Shown: positions 1 to 8,537, counted from the first letter of the stretch. The stretch is DNA of 35,307 nucleotides from an uncultured Oscillospiraceae bacterium (GCA_934589835.1 CAKTOK010000012.1:1-35307), one strand, 5' to 3'. Translations and numbers: made by a program. The notes: generated by a model not told the origin, from the sequence alone.

Positions 1-70
1 ATAGCTCAGTTGGTAGAGCAGCGGTCTCCAAAACCGCGTGTCGAGAGTTCGAGCCTTTCTGCCCCTGCCA
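1..70 (+). tRNA. tRNA-Trp (CCA anticodon), 5' end cut by the window
   Basis: The D arm (AGCTCAGTTGGTAGAGC), an anticodon loop reading CTCCAAA with anticodon CCA, a TpsiC arm with GTTCGAG, and a 3' acceptor strand ending in an encoded CCA at 68-70 are all visible. Only the first six or so bases of the 5' acceptor strand are missing. An intrinsic terminator follows at once, so this is the last gene of its transcript. Confidence 0.95.
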
Positions 71-71
71 A

Positions 72-106
72 AAGAAGCCATGACACTCGTCATGGCTTCT
101 TTTTTT
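72..106 (+). terminator. Intrinsic terminator of tRNA-Trp
   Basis: A perfect 13-bp stem (72-84 with 89-101) with a four-base loop is followed by a run of T. It begins two bases after the tRNA CCA end. Confidence 0.9.
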
Positions 107-187
107 GCGGCCCTCGGCGAATGACGAACGCCCCCTGCGCCATTGGCGGCGCAGAGGGCGTTTTCGCGGAGAGGGACAGATTGCGGC

Positions 188-490
188 TCATCGCCGGCAT
201 TTGCGGCCAATCTCAATGCAGCCCCCGATGGCGGCAGCGACAAAGAGGGCAAGCCCGATCCACAGCGCCGGCTGCCACAGCGCGCTGGCGGCGATGACCA
301 GCCAGCACAGGGCCAATACCAGCATCAGCCGCGACATAGCCCGACACAGCCTTTTCTCGTCATAGCGGGCCTTTTCCTCCGGTGAGGCGGTGTTGTAGCC
401 CGCGATGAGGGACGTGCCCTTTCCACGGGAAAAAACGACGCTCAACACCAGAAATGAGGCGGCTACAAGAAGACGAATGACCAGCAGCAT
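188..490 (-). CDS. DUF3784-type small membrane protein
   Basis: A 100-residue protein with three likely membrane helices: one at the N-terminus (about 1-20) and two near the C-terminus (about 55-92). The segment between them, GKGTSLIAGYNTASPEEKARY, is the typical sequence seen in DUF3784 proteins; the family has no established function. I chose the ATG at 488-490 because a GGGAGGTG ribosome site lies just upstream; a longer GTG start would place that site inside the gene. A sigma-A-like promoter sits about 50 bases upstream, so it is probably a single-gene transcript. Confidence 0.8.
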   Translation of the reverse strand: MLLVIRLLVAASFLVLSVVFSRGKGTSLIAGYNTASPEEKARYDEKRLCRAMSRLMLVLALCWLVIAASALWQPALWIGLALFVAAAIGGCIEIGRKCRR

Positions 491-537
491 GAAAGCACCT
501 CCCGTCAGGATCACTGGAACGCGGAATACCTTCTCTG

Positions 538-566
538 ATTATATCAGAAGATGCGGTGCGGCGCAA
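538..566 (-). promoter_or_regulatory. Sigma-A-type promoter for the DUF3784 gene
   Basis: Read on the minus strand, a TTGCGC -35 box (561-566), a 17-bp spacer and a perfect TATAAT -10 box (538-543) precede the gene start by about 50 bases. Confidence 0.65.
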
Positions 567-583
567 GAGGAGGCTATGCGGGC

Positions 584-616
584 AAAAAAAGGAAGCGAAC
601 GCGGTGCGTTCGCTTC
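584..616 (-). terminator. Intrinsic terminator downstream of the spoIIE transcript
   Basis: An 11-bp stem (592-602 with 606-616) and three-base loop are followed, on the minus strand, by seven T (584-590). It lies about 150 bases after the 86-residue gene that follows spoIIE and would end that transcript before the DUF3784 promoter. The 617-763 stretch holds no gene that I can support. Confidence 0.8.
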
Positions 617-763
617 AAGTGAGGAGAAAAATGATGGAAAAAGTATTTCAAACGGGCGCGGCCCGCTGAAACCGGAGCAATAGCCGCAGGCGGCAGGAGC
701 GTGCTTGCTGGCGCGCTTGTCCGGCGCCGGCTGCTCTTGCCGAACCGCAGCGGCTGCGCCGCG

Positions 764-1024
764 TCAAAGCACGGTACACAGCAGCCACGTCAGGCCGATG
801 GCGGCAGCGCCAATGGCTCCCCAGAGCCACGGTGGGGCGAGACTGCGGCGGCGCGGCGCCTCTTGACAGCGGGCGTAGCTCTTGGCAATGCGGACGGCCT
901 GATCCACCAGCTGCTGTGAGCTGACGCCGCCGCCATCGGTGCGGAGAATGAAGATTGCCTGTTCAAAAATCTGGGGGTCCGGAGAATCTACCACGATGAC
1001 GCGGCGGGAAATGCCCTTGACCAA
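764..1024 (-). CDS. Small conserved protein with C-terminal membrane anchor
   Basis: An 86-residue protein of unknown function. The N-terminal 55 residues are soluble (VIVVDSPDPQIFEQAIFILR, then a DQAVRIAKSY helix). A basic stretch (PRRRSL) then leads into one membrane helix at about 66-86, giving a tail-anchored layout. The start is a TTG at 1022-1024, supported by AAGGAGGG eight bases upstream. It lies 60 bases downstream of spoIIE on the same strand and may be cotranscribed with it, which would suggest a sporulation link, but that is inference from position only. Confidence 0.7.
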   Translation of the reverse strand: MVKGISRRVIVVDSPDPQIFEQAIFILRTDGGGVSSQQLVDQAVRIAKSYARCQEAPRRRSLAPPWLWGAIGAAAIGLTWLLCTVL

Positions 1025-1084
1025 GTGTATGCCCTCCTTGCTGTCCTTGTATCGTACTGATAGTATGGACAGCGGCGCGGCAGG

Positions 1085-3091
1085 TTATACCTGTGTTTTG
1101 CCATTTTCTTCACCGCGGGGCCGATGCAGCACCAGCACGGCGCAGTCGTCAGACAGACCGCCGTGGTCGGCGGAGACGGTGAGGATACGGCGGGCCAGCT
1201 CATGGGGCGAACCGGCGTCCCAGCCGGCCAGCAGATCCTGCAGCCACTCGTCGCCGTCGCCGCCGGCAACGCCGTCGGACACCATGACGAACCAGCTCTC
1301 CGGCGGCAGCTGGAAGCGGATGGCCTCCGGCTGACCGGCGGCGCTCTCCAGACCGGCGGGCAGCACGCCGCCGGTGTATCGCGTCACCCGCCCGCCCTTT
1401 TTCAGATAGGACGGCGCGGCGCCGTATTTGTAGAGCGCGGCCCCGCCGTCGGCGCGGTCCAGCCGCAGCAGGTCGATGGTGGTGAAGCCCGCCCCCTCGC
1501 GGCACCGCAGCAGCAGCGCGGTATTCAACGTTTTCAGGGCGGGGAGCGGGTCCACGCCGGCCTGTAGAAACTGGCGGAGCAGGCGAACCGTCATGGCGGC
1601 CTCGCGGTGGGCCTCCTCGCCGCTGCCCATGCCATCGGACAGCAGCAGGTAGGAGACGCCGCCCACCGCAAAGGCGGCGGCCTGATCGCCGCAGAGCGTC
1701 TCGCCCTCCCGTGGCCGCAGGGCAGAGGCAATGCCGCAGGAGAAGTGGGTCTGGATGGCTGCGGAGACGGGTACGCCGGAGGACAGCACCTCCGACATCT
1801 GCGCGTACTGCTGACGCGCTACCTCATAGGCCTCCGCCAGCTGGAGCTGATGGGCGCGGCGCAGCAGGTACTGGCGCAGCTGACCGTTCAGCGCCTCCAG
1901 CAGCTGGGGGAAGTGCAGGCAGCGGCTGGAGAAGTGGAGGGGAAAATCCGCCGCGCAGGCATCGCCGCGGTGCAGCAGGTGGGGACAGGCGTCGTTGAAG
2001 GCGTTGTAGGTATCGTTATAGTGAGTCTGCCAGCAGTCCCGCTGGAGCAGGCAGCCGGCGCAGACCTGCTCGGCGGCGCGGTCAAAGAGCACAGCGGGGT
2101 TTTCCGGACGGGGCGGCGCGGCATCGGCGAAAAAGCTGTCGTACACGGCACGGAACGCGGCGGCGGCAGCGGCCTCGGCCGCTGGCGGCGGCTCCTGAGG
2201 CGCGGCGGGCGGCTGCTTCGCCAGGGACGGCAGCAGACGGTCCGGCAGCAGCAGAAACAGTCCCGCACCGGCGATATTCTGGAACAGCAGAGGCAGCGGG
2301 TCCGGCCCGTCCAGCAGCAGATAAACGCCGGAGGCCGCGAGGCAGAACAGCACCGGCGGCAACAAGCGGCGGCGAGGCACGGCAGCGGCTGCCGCGGCGG
2401 CGCAGAACGCCGCGGTCAGCAGGACCGTATGGCCGGCGTACAGATCCAGCATGAGACCGGTGACGGCGCCCATAGCAGCCGCCGCAGCGGGGGGCGCGGT
2501 GCGGGCAGCCGTCAACAGCACGGCAGCAGCCAGCGCGCCGCCGATGCGGAAGCCCGACAGATCCCAGCCGTAGGCGGTCAGGGACAGACCCACCGCCGCC
2601 ACGAAGGCCGCCTGCCGCCGGACCTCCGGTGCGGCGGTACCGTCGGACAGCGCAGGCAGCAGCGCGGCGGCGGCGTAGAGGATCGTCAGTGCGGCGGCGC
2701 ACAGCGCCCACTGGCGCGGCTGCCGCTGGAGCAGATAGGCGGATTGGACCAGCAGCGTCATGACCACGGCGGCAGCGGGCCGGAAGTGGGGCCGCCGGTA
2801 CAACCGCGTGGTGCAGAACGCGGTGCTGGCGCAGAAGATCAGAATGGCGGCGGCGGTGTGGCGCAGCCCCGCCTGAAAATCCAGAAAAAGAAAAGCGCCC
2901 AGTCCGGCGCCCAGCAGGGCGCTGAGCCCGGGCCAGCTGACGCCTGCGGCGGAGACGGCGGCCAGAGACCAGGGGCTATACAGACCGTCCAGCGCACCGC
3001 CGGTCAGCAGAAATGCGGCCGCAGCCGGTAAAAACGCCGTCAGCAGGGGACGGAGCGGGACGGACCGGCAGGCCTCAGTAACAGTTTTCAA
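1085..3091 (-). CDS. spoIIE: Stage II sporulation protein E, PP2C-type serine phosphatase
   Basis: SpoIIE is a membrane phosphatase that dephosphorylates SpoIIAA, freeing sigma-F in the forespore; it also acts at the asymmetric septum. The 668-residue product has an Ala/Leu-rich N-terminal half with about ten membrane helices (to about residue 290). A cysteine-containing middle region follows (CAGCLLQRDCW). The C-terminal PP2C domain shows LLSDGMGSGEEA and MVSDGVAGGD, the Asp-Gly pairs that hold metal. It is shorter than the roughly 830-residue Bacillus protein. The start is a TTG at 3089-3091 with an AAAGGAGG site eight bases upstream; no ATG is better placed. It is divergent from the lipoprotein gene at 3232. 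Confidence 0.93.
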   Translation of the reverse strand: MKTVTEACRSVPLRPLLTAFLPAAAAFLLTGGALDGLYSPWSLAAVSAAGVSWPGLSALLGAGLGAFLFLDFQAGLRHTAAAILIFCASTAFCTTRLYRRPHFRPAAAVVMTLLVQSAYLLQRQPRQWALCAAALTILYAAAALLPALSDGTAAPEVRRQAAFVAAVGLSLTAYGWDLSGFRIGGALAAAVLLTAARTAPPAAAAAMGAVTGLMLDLYAGHTVLLTAAFCAAAAAAAVPRRRLLPPVLFCLAASGVYLLLDGPDPLPLLFQNIAGAGLFLLLPDRLLPSLAKQPPAAPQEPPPAAEAAAAAAFRAVYDSFFADAAPPRPENPAVLFDRAAEQVCAGCLLQRDCWQTHYNDTYNAFNDACPHLLHRGDACAADFPLHFSSRCLHFPQLLEALNGQLRQYLLRRAHQLQLAEAYEVARQQYAQMSEVLSSGVPVSAAIQTHFSCGIASALRPREGETLCGDQAAAFAVGGVSYLLLSDGMGSGEEAHREAAMTVRLLRQFLQAGVDPLPALKTLNTALLLRCREGAGFTTIDLLRLDRADGGAALYKYGAAPSYLKKGGRVTRYTGGVLPAGLESAAGQPEAIRFQLPPESWFVMVSDGVAGGDGDEWLQDLLAGWDAGSPHELARRILTVSADHGGLSDDCAVLVLHRPRGEENGKTQV

Positions 3092-3160
3092 GGCTTGTCC
3101 CTCCTTTCGCCACTATTGTAGCCGGTGAGAGGGGGCGCATCCTGTCGGGAAATTTTGCTG

Positions 3161-3189
3161 TTGTATTTCCCGTGCCGATTTGATACAAT
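3161..3189 (+). promoter_or_regulatory. Sigma-A-type promoter for the lipoprotein gene
   Basis: TTGTAT (3161-3166), a 17-bp spacer ending in TGA, and TACAAT (3184-3189) lie about 40 bases before the start codon at 3232. Confidence 0.6.
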
Positions 3190-3231
3190 GGCGGCAAAAG
3201 AAACGAAGCGGTCCAAACGAGGAGGAGCACG

Positions 3232-3933
3232 ATGAAAAAGATCACTGCCATGCTGTTGACGCTGCTGATGCTGCTGACCATGGCTGCCTGCGGCCAGAAG
3301 GAGCCGGAGCAGACCGGCGGCACTGTAGAGCCGGGCGCCACGCCGGATCAGTCCGTGACGGGACAGGTGGATGCGGCGGAGCAGAGCGGCGAAACGCCGG
3401 AGCTGGGCGCCGTCAATGGCGGCACCTATACCAACGCCTTCGTGGGCATCGGCTGCACGCTGGACGAGACATGGGTGTTCTATACGGAGGAGCAGATCGC
3501 GGAGATCAACGGCTTCCTCACCGATGGCACCAGCGACGAGGACATGAAGAAGCTGATGGAGAGCAACCAGAGCGTGCAGGATATGTACGCCTCCTCCACC
3601 GACGGGCTGATGACCATCAATGTGGTGTTCCAGAACATGGGCCTGCTGTTCGGCACCACCATGAGCGCGGAGGAATATGCGGAGCTGGCGTCGGAGCAGC
3701 TGCCCGATGCCATGACCACCTACGGCTTTGAGAAGGTGTCCGCCGCCGTGACCACGGCAGAGTTCGCGGGAGCGGACAGGCCCGCCCTCACCATCACGGC
3801 GGAGGTGCAGGGTACGCCCATGTACGAGCTGATGGTCTGCATGAAGGAGGGCAGCTACGTCTACTGCGTGACGCTTTGCAGCTACACGGAGGACGTGACG
3901 GCGGAGATGGCGGCGCTGTTCTACGCGCTGTAA
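3232..3933 (+). CDS. Lipoprotein of unknown function
   Basis: A 233-residue secreted lipoprotein. A classical signal peptide (MKK, hydrophobic core, lipobox TMAAC) places Cys20 as the lipidated residue. A Gly/Thr/Glu-rich linker (about 22-60) leads to a globular domain with no motif that I recognise, although its layout resembles small extracellular lipoproteins common in gut Clostridia. The ATG has a GAGGAGG site six bases upstream. It stands alone between its own promoter and a strong terminator. Confidence 0.8.
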   Translation: MKKITAMLLTLLMLLTMAACGQKEPEQTGGTVEPGATPDQSVTGQVDAAEQSGETPELGAVNGGTYTNAFVGIGCTLDETWVFYTEEQIAEINGFLTDGTSDEDMKKLMESNQSVQDMYASSTDGLMTINVVFQNMGLLFGTTMSAEEYAELASEQLPDAMTTYGFEKVSAAVTTAEFAGADRPALTITAEVQGTPMYELMVCMKEGSYVYCVTLCSYTEDVTAEMAALFYAL

Positions 3934-3946
3934 GCGGAGGCGACCA

Positions 3947-3979
3947 ACGGACTGCGGCATCGGGCCGCAGTCCGTTTTT
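3947..3979 (+). terminator. Intrinsic terminator after the lipoprotein gene
   Basis: A 12-bp perfect stem (3947-3958 with 3964-3975), a five-base loop and five T follow the stop codon by 13 bases. Confidence 0.9.
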
Positions 3980-4000
3980 GCGGAGAAAGGGGAACGGAGC

Positions 4001-5131
4001 ATGGCGAAATATGTGCTGATACCGGATTCCTTCAAGGGGACGCTGTCCTCTGCGGACATCTGCCGCATCGCGGCGGAGGAGATCCGGCGGCTGGAGCCGT
4101 CGGCGGAGATCTGCGCCATACCGGTGGCGGACGGCGGCGAGGGCACGGCGGATGCCTTTCTGGCCGCCGTGGGCGGCCGGCGGGTGGAGACGCCCTGCAC
4201 GGGGCCATGGGGCGAGGCCATAACGGGGAGCTATGCCCTGCTGCCGGACGGCACGGCAGTGGTGGAAATGGCGGCGGCGGCAGGCCTGCCGCTGGTGGGA
4301 GAGCACCGCGACCCAGAGGGAACCACCACCTACGGCGTGGGGCAGCTCATGGCCCACGCGCTGGCCCATGGCGCGTCGCGGCTGGTGCTGGGACTGGGCG
4401 GCAGCGCCACCAACGACGGCGGCTGCGGCGCCGCCGCAGCGCTGGGCGCAGTGTTTCTGGACGGGCAGGGCCGGCCCTTCGTGCCGGTGGGCGGTACGCT
4501 GAAGGACATCCGCCATATCCGCACGGAGGGCCTGCGGGAAACGCTGGGGACCGTGCCGGTGGAGGTCATGTGCGATATCGACAATCCGCTGTGCGGCCCC
4601 AACGGCGCGGCGGCGGTGTTCGGCCCTCAGAAAGGGGCGGACGCGGCCATGGTACGGCGGCTGGACGCGGGACTGCGCCAGCTGGCGCAGGTGCTGGCGG
4701 ACGATCTGGGCGCGGAGGTGCTGACGCTCGCCGGCGGCGGCGCCGCCGGCGGCTTCGGCGCAGGGGCGGCGGCACTTTTCGGCGGTACGCTGCGTATGGG
4801 CATCGACGTGGTGCTGGACACGGTGGCGTTTGAGCGGCAGTGTCAGGGCGCGTCGCTGGTCATCACCGGCGAGGGGAGGCTGGACAGCCAGAGCCTGCGG
4901 GGCAAGGCGGTCATCGGCGTGGCTCGCAGGGCCAGGGCGCAGGGCGTGCCGGTGGCGGCGCTGGTGGGCAGCTGCGAGACGGCGCTGGATGCGGTGTACG
5001 AGCAGGGCGTGTCCGGTGTATTCCCCATCAATCCGGCGCTGTGCACCTATCCGGAGGCGCAGGCGCGGTGTCAGGAGCATCTGCGATTCACCGTGGGGAA
5101 CCTGCTGCGGTTCATGGCGGCCCTGCGGTAA
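4001..5131 (+). CDS. glxK: Glycerate kinase (GlxK/GarK family)
   Basis: Phosphorylates glycerate using ATP, feeding it into lower glycolysis in the cytoplasm. The 376-residue product is full length for the family. Diagnostic segments are PDSFKGTLS near the N-terminus, ADGGEGTADAF, the LGGSATNDGGCGAAAALG glycine-rich stretch, CDIDNPLCGPNGAA, and ITGEGRLDSQSLRGK in the C-terminal half. The ATG is preceded by AGAAAGGGGA. No other glycerate-pathway genes are adjacent; it ends in a terminator shared with the convergent lipoprotein operon. The family's product, 2- or 3-phosphoglycerate, cannot be decided from sequence here. Confidence 0.95.
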   Translation: MAKYVLIPDSFKGTLSSADICRIAAEEIRRLEPSAEICAIPVADGGEGTADAFLAAVGGRRVETPCTGPWGEAITGSYALLPDGTAVVEMAAAAGLPLVGEHRDPEGTTTYGVGQLMAHALAHGASRLVLGLGGSATNDGGCGAAAALGAVFLDGQGRPFVPVGGTLKDIRHIRTEGLRETLGTVPVEVMCDIDNPLCGPNGAAAVFGPQKGADAAMVRRLDAGLRQLAQVLADDLGAEVLTLAGGGAAGGFGAGAAALFGGTLRMGIDVVLDTVAFERQCQGASLVITGEGRLDSQSLRGKAVIGVARRARAQGVPVAALVGSCETALDAVYEQGVSGVFPINPALCTYPEAQARCQEHLRFTVGNLLRFMAALR

Positions 5132-5178
5132 CAGGCAAAAAAGAAAGGTCGCGGGAGCGGCCTTTCTTTTTTGCCTGT
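5131..5178. terminator. Bidirectional terminator between glxK and the convergent operon
   Basis: A 22-bp stem (5131-5152 with 5157-5178, one G-T pair) has six A on the left and six T on the right, so it works in both directions. It overlaps the last base of the glxK stop codon and lies just beyond the stop of the minus-strand lipoprotein gene. Confidence 0.9.
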
Positions 5179-5184
5179 ATGGAG

Positions 5185-5844
5185 TCATTCCGCCGCGAGG
5201 CGGGGCCATGAGGCCAGCTCCGCCGCGGTCTCCGTGCCGTCCGCCGCCACGCGGCAGATGGCTGACAGGCGGCCGTCCGGCCCGTAGGTGACGTGAAGGT
5301 TCGGCTCGGATCGGAGCACGTCCGCGTCCATGCCGCCGGCCTGGGCGATGTCCGTCCGCCTCTCGATCTCATCGGGGGTCAGGAAGCCGCCCTGCTGGAT
5401 GGAGAAGCACTGATCGGCGTCAAAGCAGACCACGGAATCCGGCTGCATCCACGGGGGAATGACATAGTTTGTGCCCACAAACGGGTCGCTCAGCTGATAC
5501 TCGCCCAGCCCATTCAGGTAGTAGATGTTCTGGAGCACGCCGTGGCTGTCGTATGTCACCTTGGTGTTGGGGGCAGCCAGAACGCTGCCGTACTGGGAGA
5601 CGGGGTCGATGTCGGGGCGGGACGTCAGCTCCTCATCGGTCAGGTCGCCGCCCTGCGCCACAGTGCGCTCCAGTGCCGCATCGTAGTACACCACAGAGTC
5701 GTTCTGCATCCACATAGGGACGTAGACGGTCTTGACCGGCTCCTCCGGCGTCGCGTCCTCCATTGGCGGCATCTCGGTCTTGCCGCAGGCGGCCAGCGTC
5801 AGGACTGCCAGCAGCGCCAGCAGGGGAATCAGTGTTTTTTTCAT
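5185..5844 (-). CDS. Lipoprotein with two tandem repeats
   Basis: A 219-residue lipoprotein of unknown function, third gene of a sigma-factor operon. The signal peptide (MKKTLIPLL) ends in lipobox TLAAC. The mature part consists of two similar units of about 70-75 residues. Each opens with a PMWMQ or PPWMQ, DSVV(Y/C)(Y/F)DA block, runs through QGG(D/F)LT and a (R/T)DI segment, and ends in VTY(D/G)..G.L. I chose the ATG at 5842-5844, with AAAGGAGC just upstream, over an in-frame ATG five codons earlier. It starts 15 bases after the anti-sigma-like gene. Confidence 0.8.
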   Translation of the reverse strand: MKKTLIPLLALLAVLTLAACGKTEMPPMEDATPEEPVKTVYVPMWMQNDSVVYYDAALERTVAQGGDLTDEELTSRPDIDPVSQYGSVLAAPNTKVTYDSHGVLQNIYYLNGLGEYQLSDPFVGTNYVIPPWMQPDSVVCFDADQCFSIQQGGFLTPDEIERRTDIAQAGGMDADVLRSEPNLHVTYGPDGRLSAICRVAADGTETAAELASWPRLAAE

Positions 5845-5859
5845 GTATGCTCCTTTCAA

Positions 5860-6687
5860 TCAGGCTCCGTAAGTGCTCTCGGCCATGTGCAGCAGGTCGC
5901 TCTCCGTCAGGCCGCCGCCGGTGACGATCCGCAGCAGCCCCGCGTCCTCGTCCACCCACACCAGCGCAGAGGTGCCGGCGGCCATGGCCAGATGGTAGAA
6001 GGGACAGGTCTCCTGCCCGATGAAAAAGGCCAGCGAGAAGCTGCCGTCAAAGTGCTGGTGCGGCTGCGGCAGGAAGGTATAGAGCTGGGCGGACCGCCCG
6101 CACACCGACAGCTCCCGGACGGCGCAGCCCTCCGGCGGCGCTTCCTCCTGCGGCGGCGCGGCCGGCCCTTGCAGGCCGCTGGTCCGCCATGGCCGGATGG
6201 TCACGGTGCGCGGCTCGGCGCCGGCGGCGCGGAGGGTGACGAACAGCAGGTCACCCTGCGGCGCGGTGCAGCGCAGCACCCTCACCCCGTCCGGCGCGGA
6301 CAGGTCCTGCGCGGGGGAGTAGCCCTCCGGCAGCCACGGCATATCCTCCGGCAGCCCTCCGGCAGCGTCCTGTCCGGAGAACCGATAGGTCACGCCGTCT
6401 CGGGTGGTGGTCCGGCGCAGCCAGCCGCTGACGGCGGCCCGCGCCGTGGGACTGACCGCCAGCACCGCGCCGAGAACCAGCACCACCGCCAGCAGGGCTG
6501 CCGCTGTCCGGCGGCAGGCAGTGCGGACGGTCTGCCGCCGCCGCTTCCGGCGCAGCAGGGCGGCCATTTTGCGTTGAAAGGCTGGCGAGATGGGAACACC
6601 GTCTCCCTGCGGCAGCTGCCGTGCCAGCTGCCGCACCAGCGTTTGTCCCGCCGCGCACAGGGCGGCATCGTTCCATGTAGTAATCAT
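5860..6687 (-). CDS. Single-pass membrane protein, probable anti-sigma factor partner
   Basis: A 275-residue protein. A soluble, basic N-terminal part (about 1-55, ending RRKRRRQ) precedes one membrane helix (about 60-82), and an extracytoplasmic domain (about 90-275) resembles DUF4367-type domains (WLPEGYSPAQDL). Its start codon overlaps the sigma-factor stop (ATGA), so the two are translationally coupled; this is the usual layout for a sigma factor and its membrane anti-sigma. No zinc-binding HxxxCxxC motif is visible, so the anti-sigma role rests on context and topology. Confidence 0.7.
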   Translation of the reverse strand: MITTWNDAALCAAGQTLVRQLARQLPQGDGVPISPAFQRKMAALLRRKRRRQTVRTACRRTAAALLAVVLVLGAVLAVSPTARAAVSGWLRRTTTRDGVTYRFSGQDAAGGLPEDMPWLPEGYSPAQDLSAPDGVRVLRCTAPQGDLLFVTLRAAGAEPRTVTIRPWRTSGLQGPAAPPQEEAPPEGCAVRELSVCGRSAQLYTFLPQPHQHFDGSFSLAFFIGQETCPFYHLAMAAGTSALVWVDEDAGLLRIVTGGGLTESDLLHMAESTYGA

Positions 6688-7199
6688 AGAGTCGCCTCCT
6701 CTCGTTCCAGCTCCGCCGCCAGCGCGTGCTTGGCCCGCTGCAGAAGCTTCTGAGCGGCGGGGCGGCTCAGGCCCAGCAGCTCCGCCGTCTCTCCGGCGGA
6801 CCAGCCGCAGCCGTACCGCAGCAGCAGCGCCTCCCGATAGCGGGGGCTGAGACGGCCCATGGCGTCGGCCAGCGGATGGCCGGACGGCTCCGGCGTCACC
6901 ACCGGCAGCGTGTCGTCAAAGGGCACGCCGTCGTGCCGCGCCCGAGCGCGCAGCAGATCCACGATCTTGCGCTCTACCGTCACCACCAGATAGGCCTCCA
7001 GCTGCGGTTGGGGCAGGGCGGCCAGCCGCGTGAAGTGTTCCGCCAGCGCCAGAAACGCCTGCTGCACCGCGTCCTCGGCGTCCTCCTGCGTGGGCAGCTT
7101 GCGGCGGGCCAGCGCCAGCATCCGCCGGTGATAGGCGGCATACAGCGCCTCGAACCGGCGCTGCTCCGCCGCGCCCTCGATGACCTGCATACAGAGCAA
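6684..7199 (-). CDS. ECF-type RNA polymerase sigma factor
   Basis: A 171-residue sigma-70 family protein of the ECF type. Region 2 is clear (RRFEALYAAYHRRMLALARR, then AEDAVQQAFLALAEHF), followed by a short linker and region 4 with a helix-turn-helix (YGCGWSAGETAELLGLS, then AAQKLLQRAKHAL). The start is uncertain. I prefer the TTG at 7197-7199, about eleven bases after an AAAGGGGG site; an ATG at 7190 is the alternative, and longer versions lack a ribosome site. It heads an operon with a membrane anti-sigma-like protein and a lipoprotein, suggesting an envelope-stress or signal-response unit. Confidence 0.85.
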   Translation of the reverse strand: MLCMQVIEGAAEQRRFEALYAAYHRRMLALARRKLPTQEDAEDAVQQAFLALAEHFTRLAALPQPQLEAYLVVTVERKIVDLLRARARHDGVPFDDTLPVVTPEPSGHPLADAMGRLSPRYREALLLRYGCGWSAGETAELLGLSRPAAQKLLQRAKHALAAELEREEATL

Positions 7200-7260
7200 C
7201 GGCCCCGCCCCCTTTCTTTGAATGATGTGCAGCACGTCCGGACACTGCTGTAAACAAGAA

Positions 7261-7302
7261 CGCCGCCGCGTGCCGAAAGCGGACACGGGCGGCGTATTTT
7301 TT
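7261..7302. terminator. Probable terminator downstream of the ThrE gene
   Basis: An 11-bp GC-rich stem with one bulged G (7261-7272 with 7284-7294) is flanked by a T-rich tract on the right (7295-7302) and a weaker one on the minus-strand exit side. It lies just after the stop of the minus-strand exporter gene and before the sigma operon. Confidence 0.55.
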
Positions 7303-8537
7303 CAGATATGCGGCGCGCTTCGCCCCAGCTCCCAGCGGTTGACGAGGCGGAACACGGTGGAAACCAGAAGGATACCGACCGCCAGTGCACCGGCGATGCC
7401 GATGGTCTCCAGCCCCTTGCCCACGGCGTCCATCATGTTGCCCTCCAGACCCAGGCTCATGGTGTAGTACACGCCGGCGCCGGGCAGCAGCGGCAGGACG
7501 GCGATGACCAGATAGGGCGTGGCGGGGCACTTGCGGATGCGGGCCATCCCCTCGGCGTACAGCGCCGCGAACAGGGCGGCAAACAGGTTGGCGGCGTACA
7601 CGTCGCAGCCCAGCACCCCCCACAGCAGGTAGAGCATCCAGGTGGCCACGCCGCCGATGATGCACAGCACGCAGCCGCGGCCATGGGTATTGAACAGGAT
7701 GCAGAAGCCGCAGCAGCCCACAAAGACGGCAGCGGCCTGTGCCAGCGGCGGCCAGCTCACCGTGGCGCTGCCGGTCTGGCCGTAGAGCCCTGCGGTCAGG
7801 TGCCACGCCGCCGCCGTGCCCAGCGCGATGGCCAGCGCGGACAGCAGCACCTGCACGATCCGGAAAATGCCGGAGTTGGTGTCGCCGTAGATGATGTCGC
7901 GCATGGAGTTGGTGACCAGAAGTCCGGGCACCAGGATCATCAGCGCGCCGATAATGGCGGCGTCAGGGCTGTTCAGAAGTCCCAGTCCCGCTGCCGCGTA
8001 GGCCGGCAGGGCCATGAGGCACGAGGCCAGTATGGTGCTGAAAAAGGGGTTGGCCTCCCGCTTGTCCATGAAGCGGGTCACAAGACCGATGATGAGGCCC
8101 ATCACTCCCGCCCACAGGCAGTCCAGCAGCGTGCCGCCGAACACCAGGCAGAAGCCTAGACCCACCAGCGCGTTGCCCAGATAGCCCACGCCGGTGGGGT
8201 AGGTGCGGCAGGCTGCCAGCGTCTCGCGGAGCCATGCCATGGCCTCATCCACCGACGGCTGCTGGGCGCAGATACGGCGGCTCAGGGCGTTGAGCTTTTC
8301 CAGCTTTTCCAGGTCGTTGCCGTGAAAGCCGATACGCCGCATGATCATCAGCGGCTTGCCGTTGGCGGCCTCCAGACTGACGGAGACGCAGTTGGGAATG
8401 GCGAACACCTCACATTCCACACCGTAGGCCCGCAGGATGCGGTGAATGGTGTCCTCCACCCGAAATGTCTCCGCGCCGGACATGGCCAGATGATAGCCCA
8501 TGGTGGCGGCCAGATCGGTCAGCAGATAATAGTCCAA
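7302..8537 (-). CDS. Threonine/serine exporter family protein (ThrE and ThrE_2 domains fused)
   Basis: A 411-residue integral membrane protein. The N-terminal cytoplasmic part (about 1-110: MSGAETFRVEDTIHRIL, MRRIGFHGNDLEKLEKLN) and the following five helices match the ThrE (DUF1212) domain. The C-terminal half has five more helices, including NTHGRGCVLCIIGGVATW, matching the ThrE_2 (DUF3815) domain; many bacteria carry these as two genes. Transport of threonine or serine is the family assignment, not shown here. The start is likely the TTG at 8535-8537, six bases after GGGAGGTG; an upstream GTG would overlap that ribosome site. Confidence 0.85.
   Translation of the reverse strand: MDYYLLTDLAATMGYHLAMSGAETFRVEDTIHRILRAYGVECEVFAIPNCVSVSLEAANGKPLMIMRRIGFHGNDLEKLEKLNALSRRICAQQPSVDEAMAWLRETLAACRTYPTGVGYLGNALVGLGFCLVFGGTLLDCLWAGVMGLIIGLVTRFMDKREANPFFSTILASCLMALPAYAAAGLGLLNSPDAAIIGALMILVPGLLVTNSMRDIIYGDTNSGIFRIVQVLLSALAIALGTAAAWHLTAGLYGQTGSATVSWPPLAQAAAVFVGCCGFCILFNTHGRGCVLCIIGGVATWMLYLLWGVLGCDVYAANLFAALFAALYAEGMARIRKCPATPYLVIAVLPLLPGAGVYYTMSLGLEGNMMDAVGKGLETIGIAGALAVGILLVSTVFRLVNRWELGRSAPHI

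Noticed and set aside
1607..3031. Long 474-codon frame antisense to spoIIE
   Set aside because: It is a shadow of the GC-rich spoIIE frame: Gln/Arg/Gly-rich product, no domain, no ribosome site.
3142..3152. TGTCGGG near spoIIE as a Spo0A box
   Set aside because: Only five of seven bases match TGTCGAA, and no -35/-10 pair with the 21-bp spacing of Spo0A-activated promoters was found.
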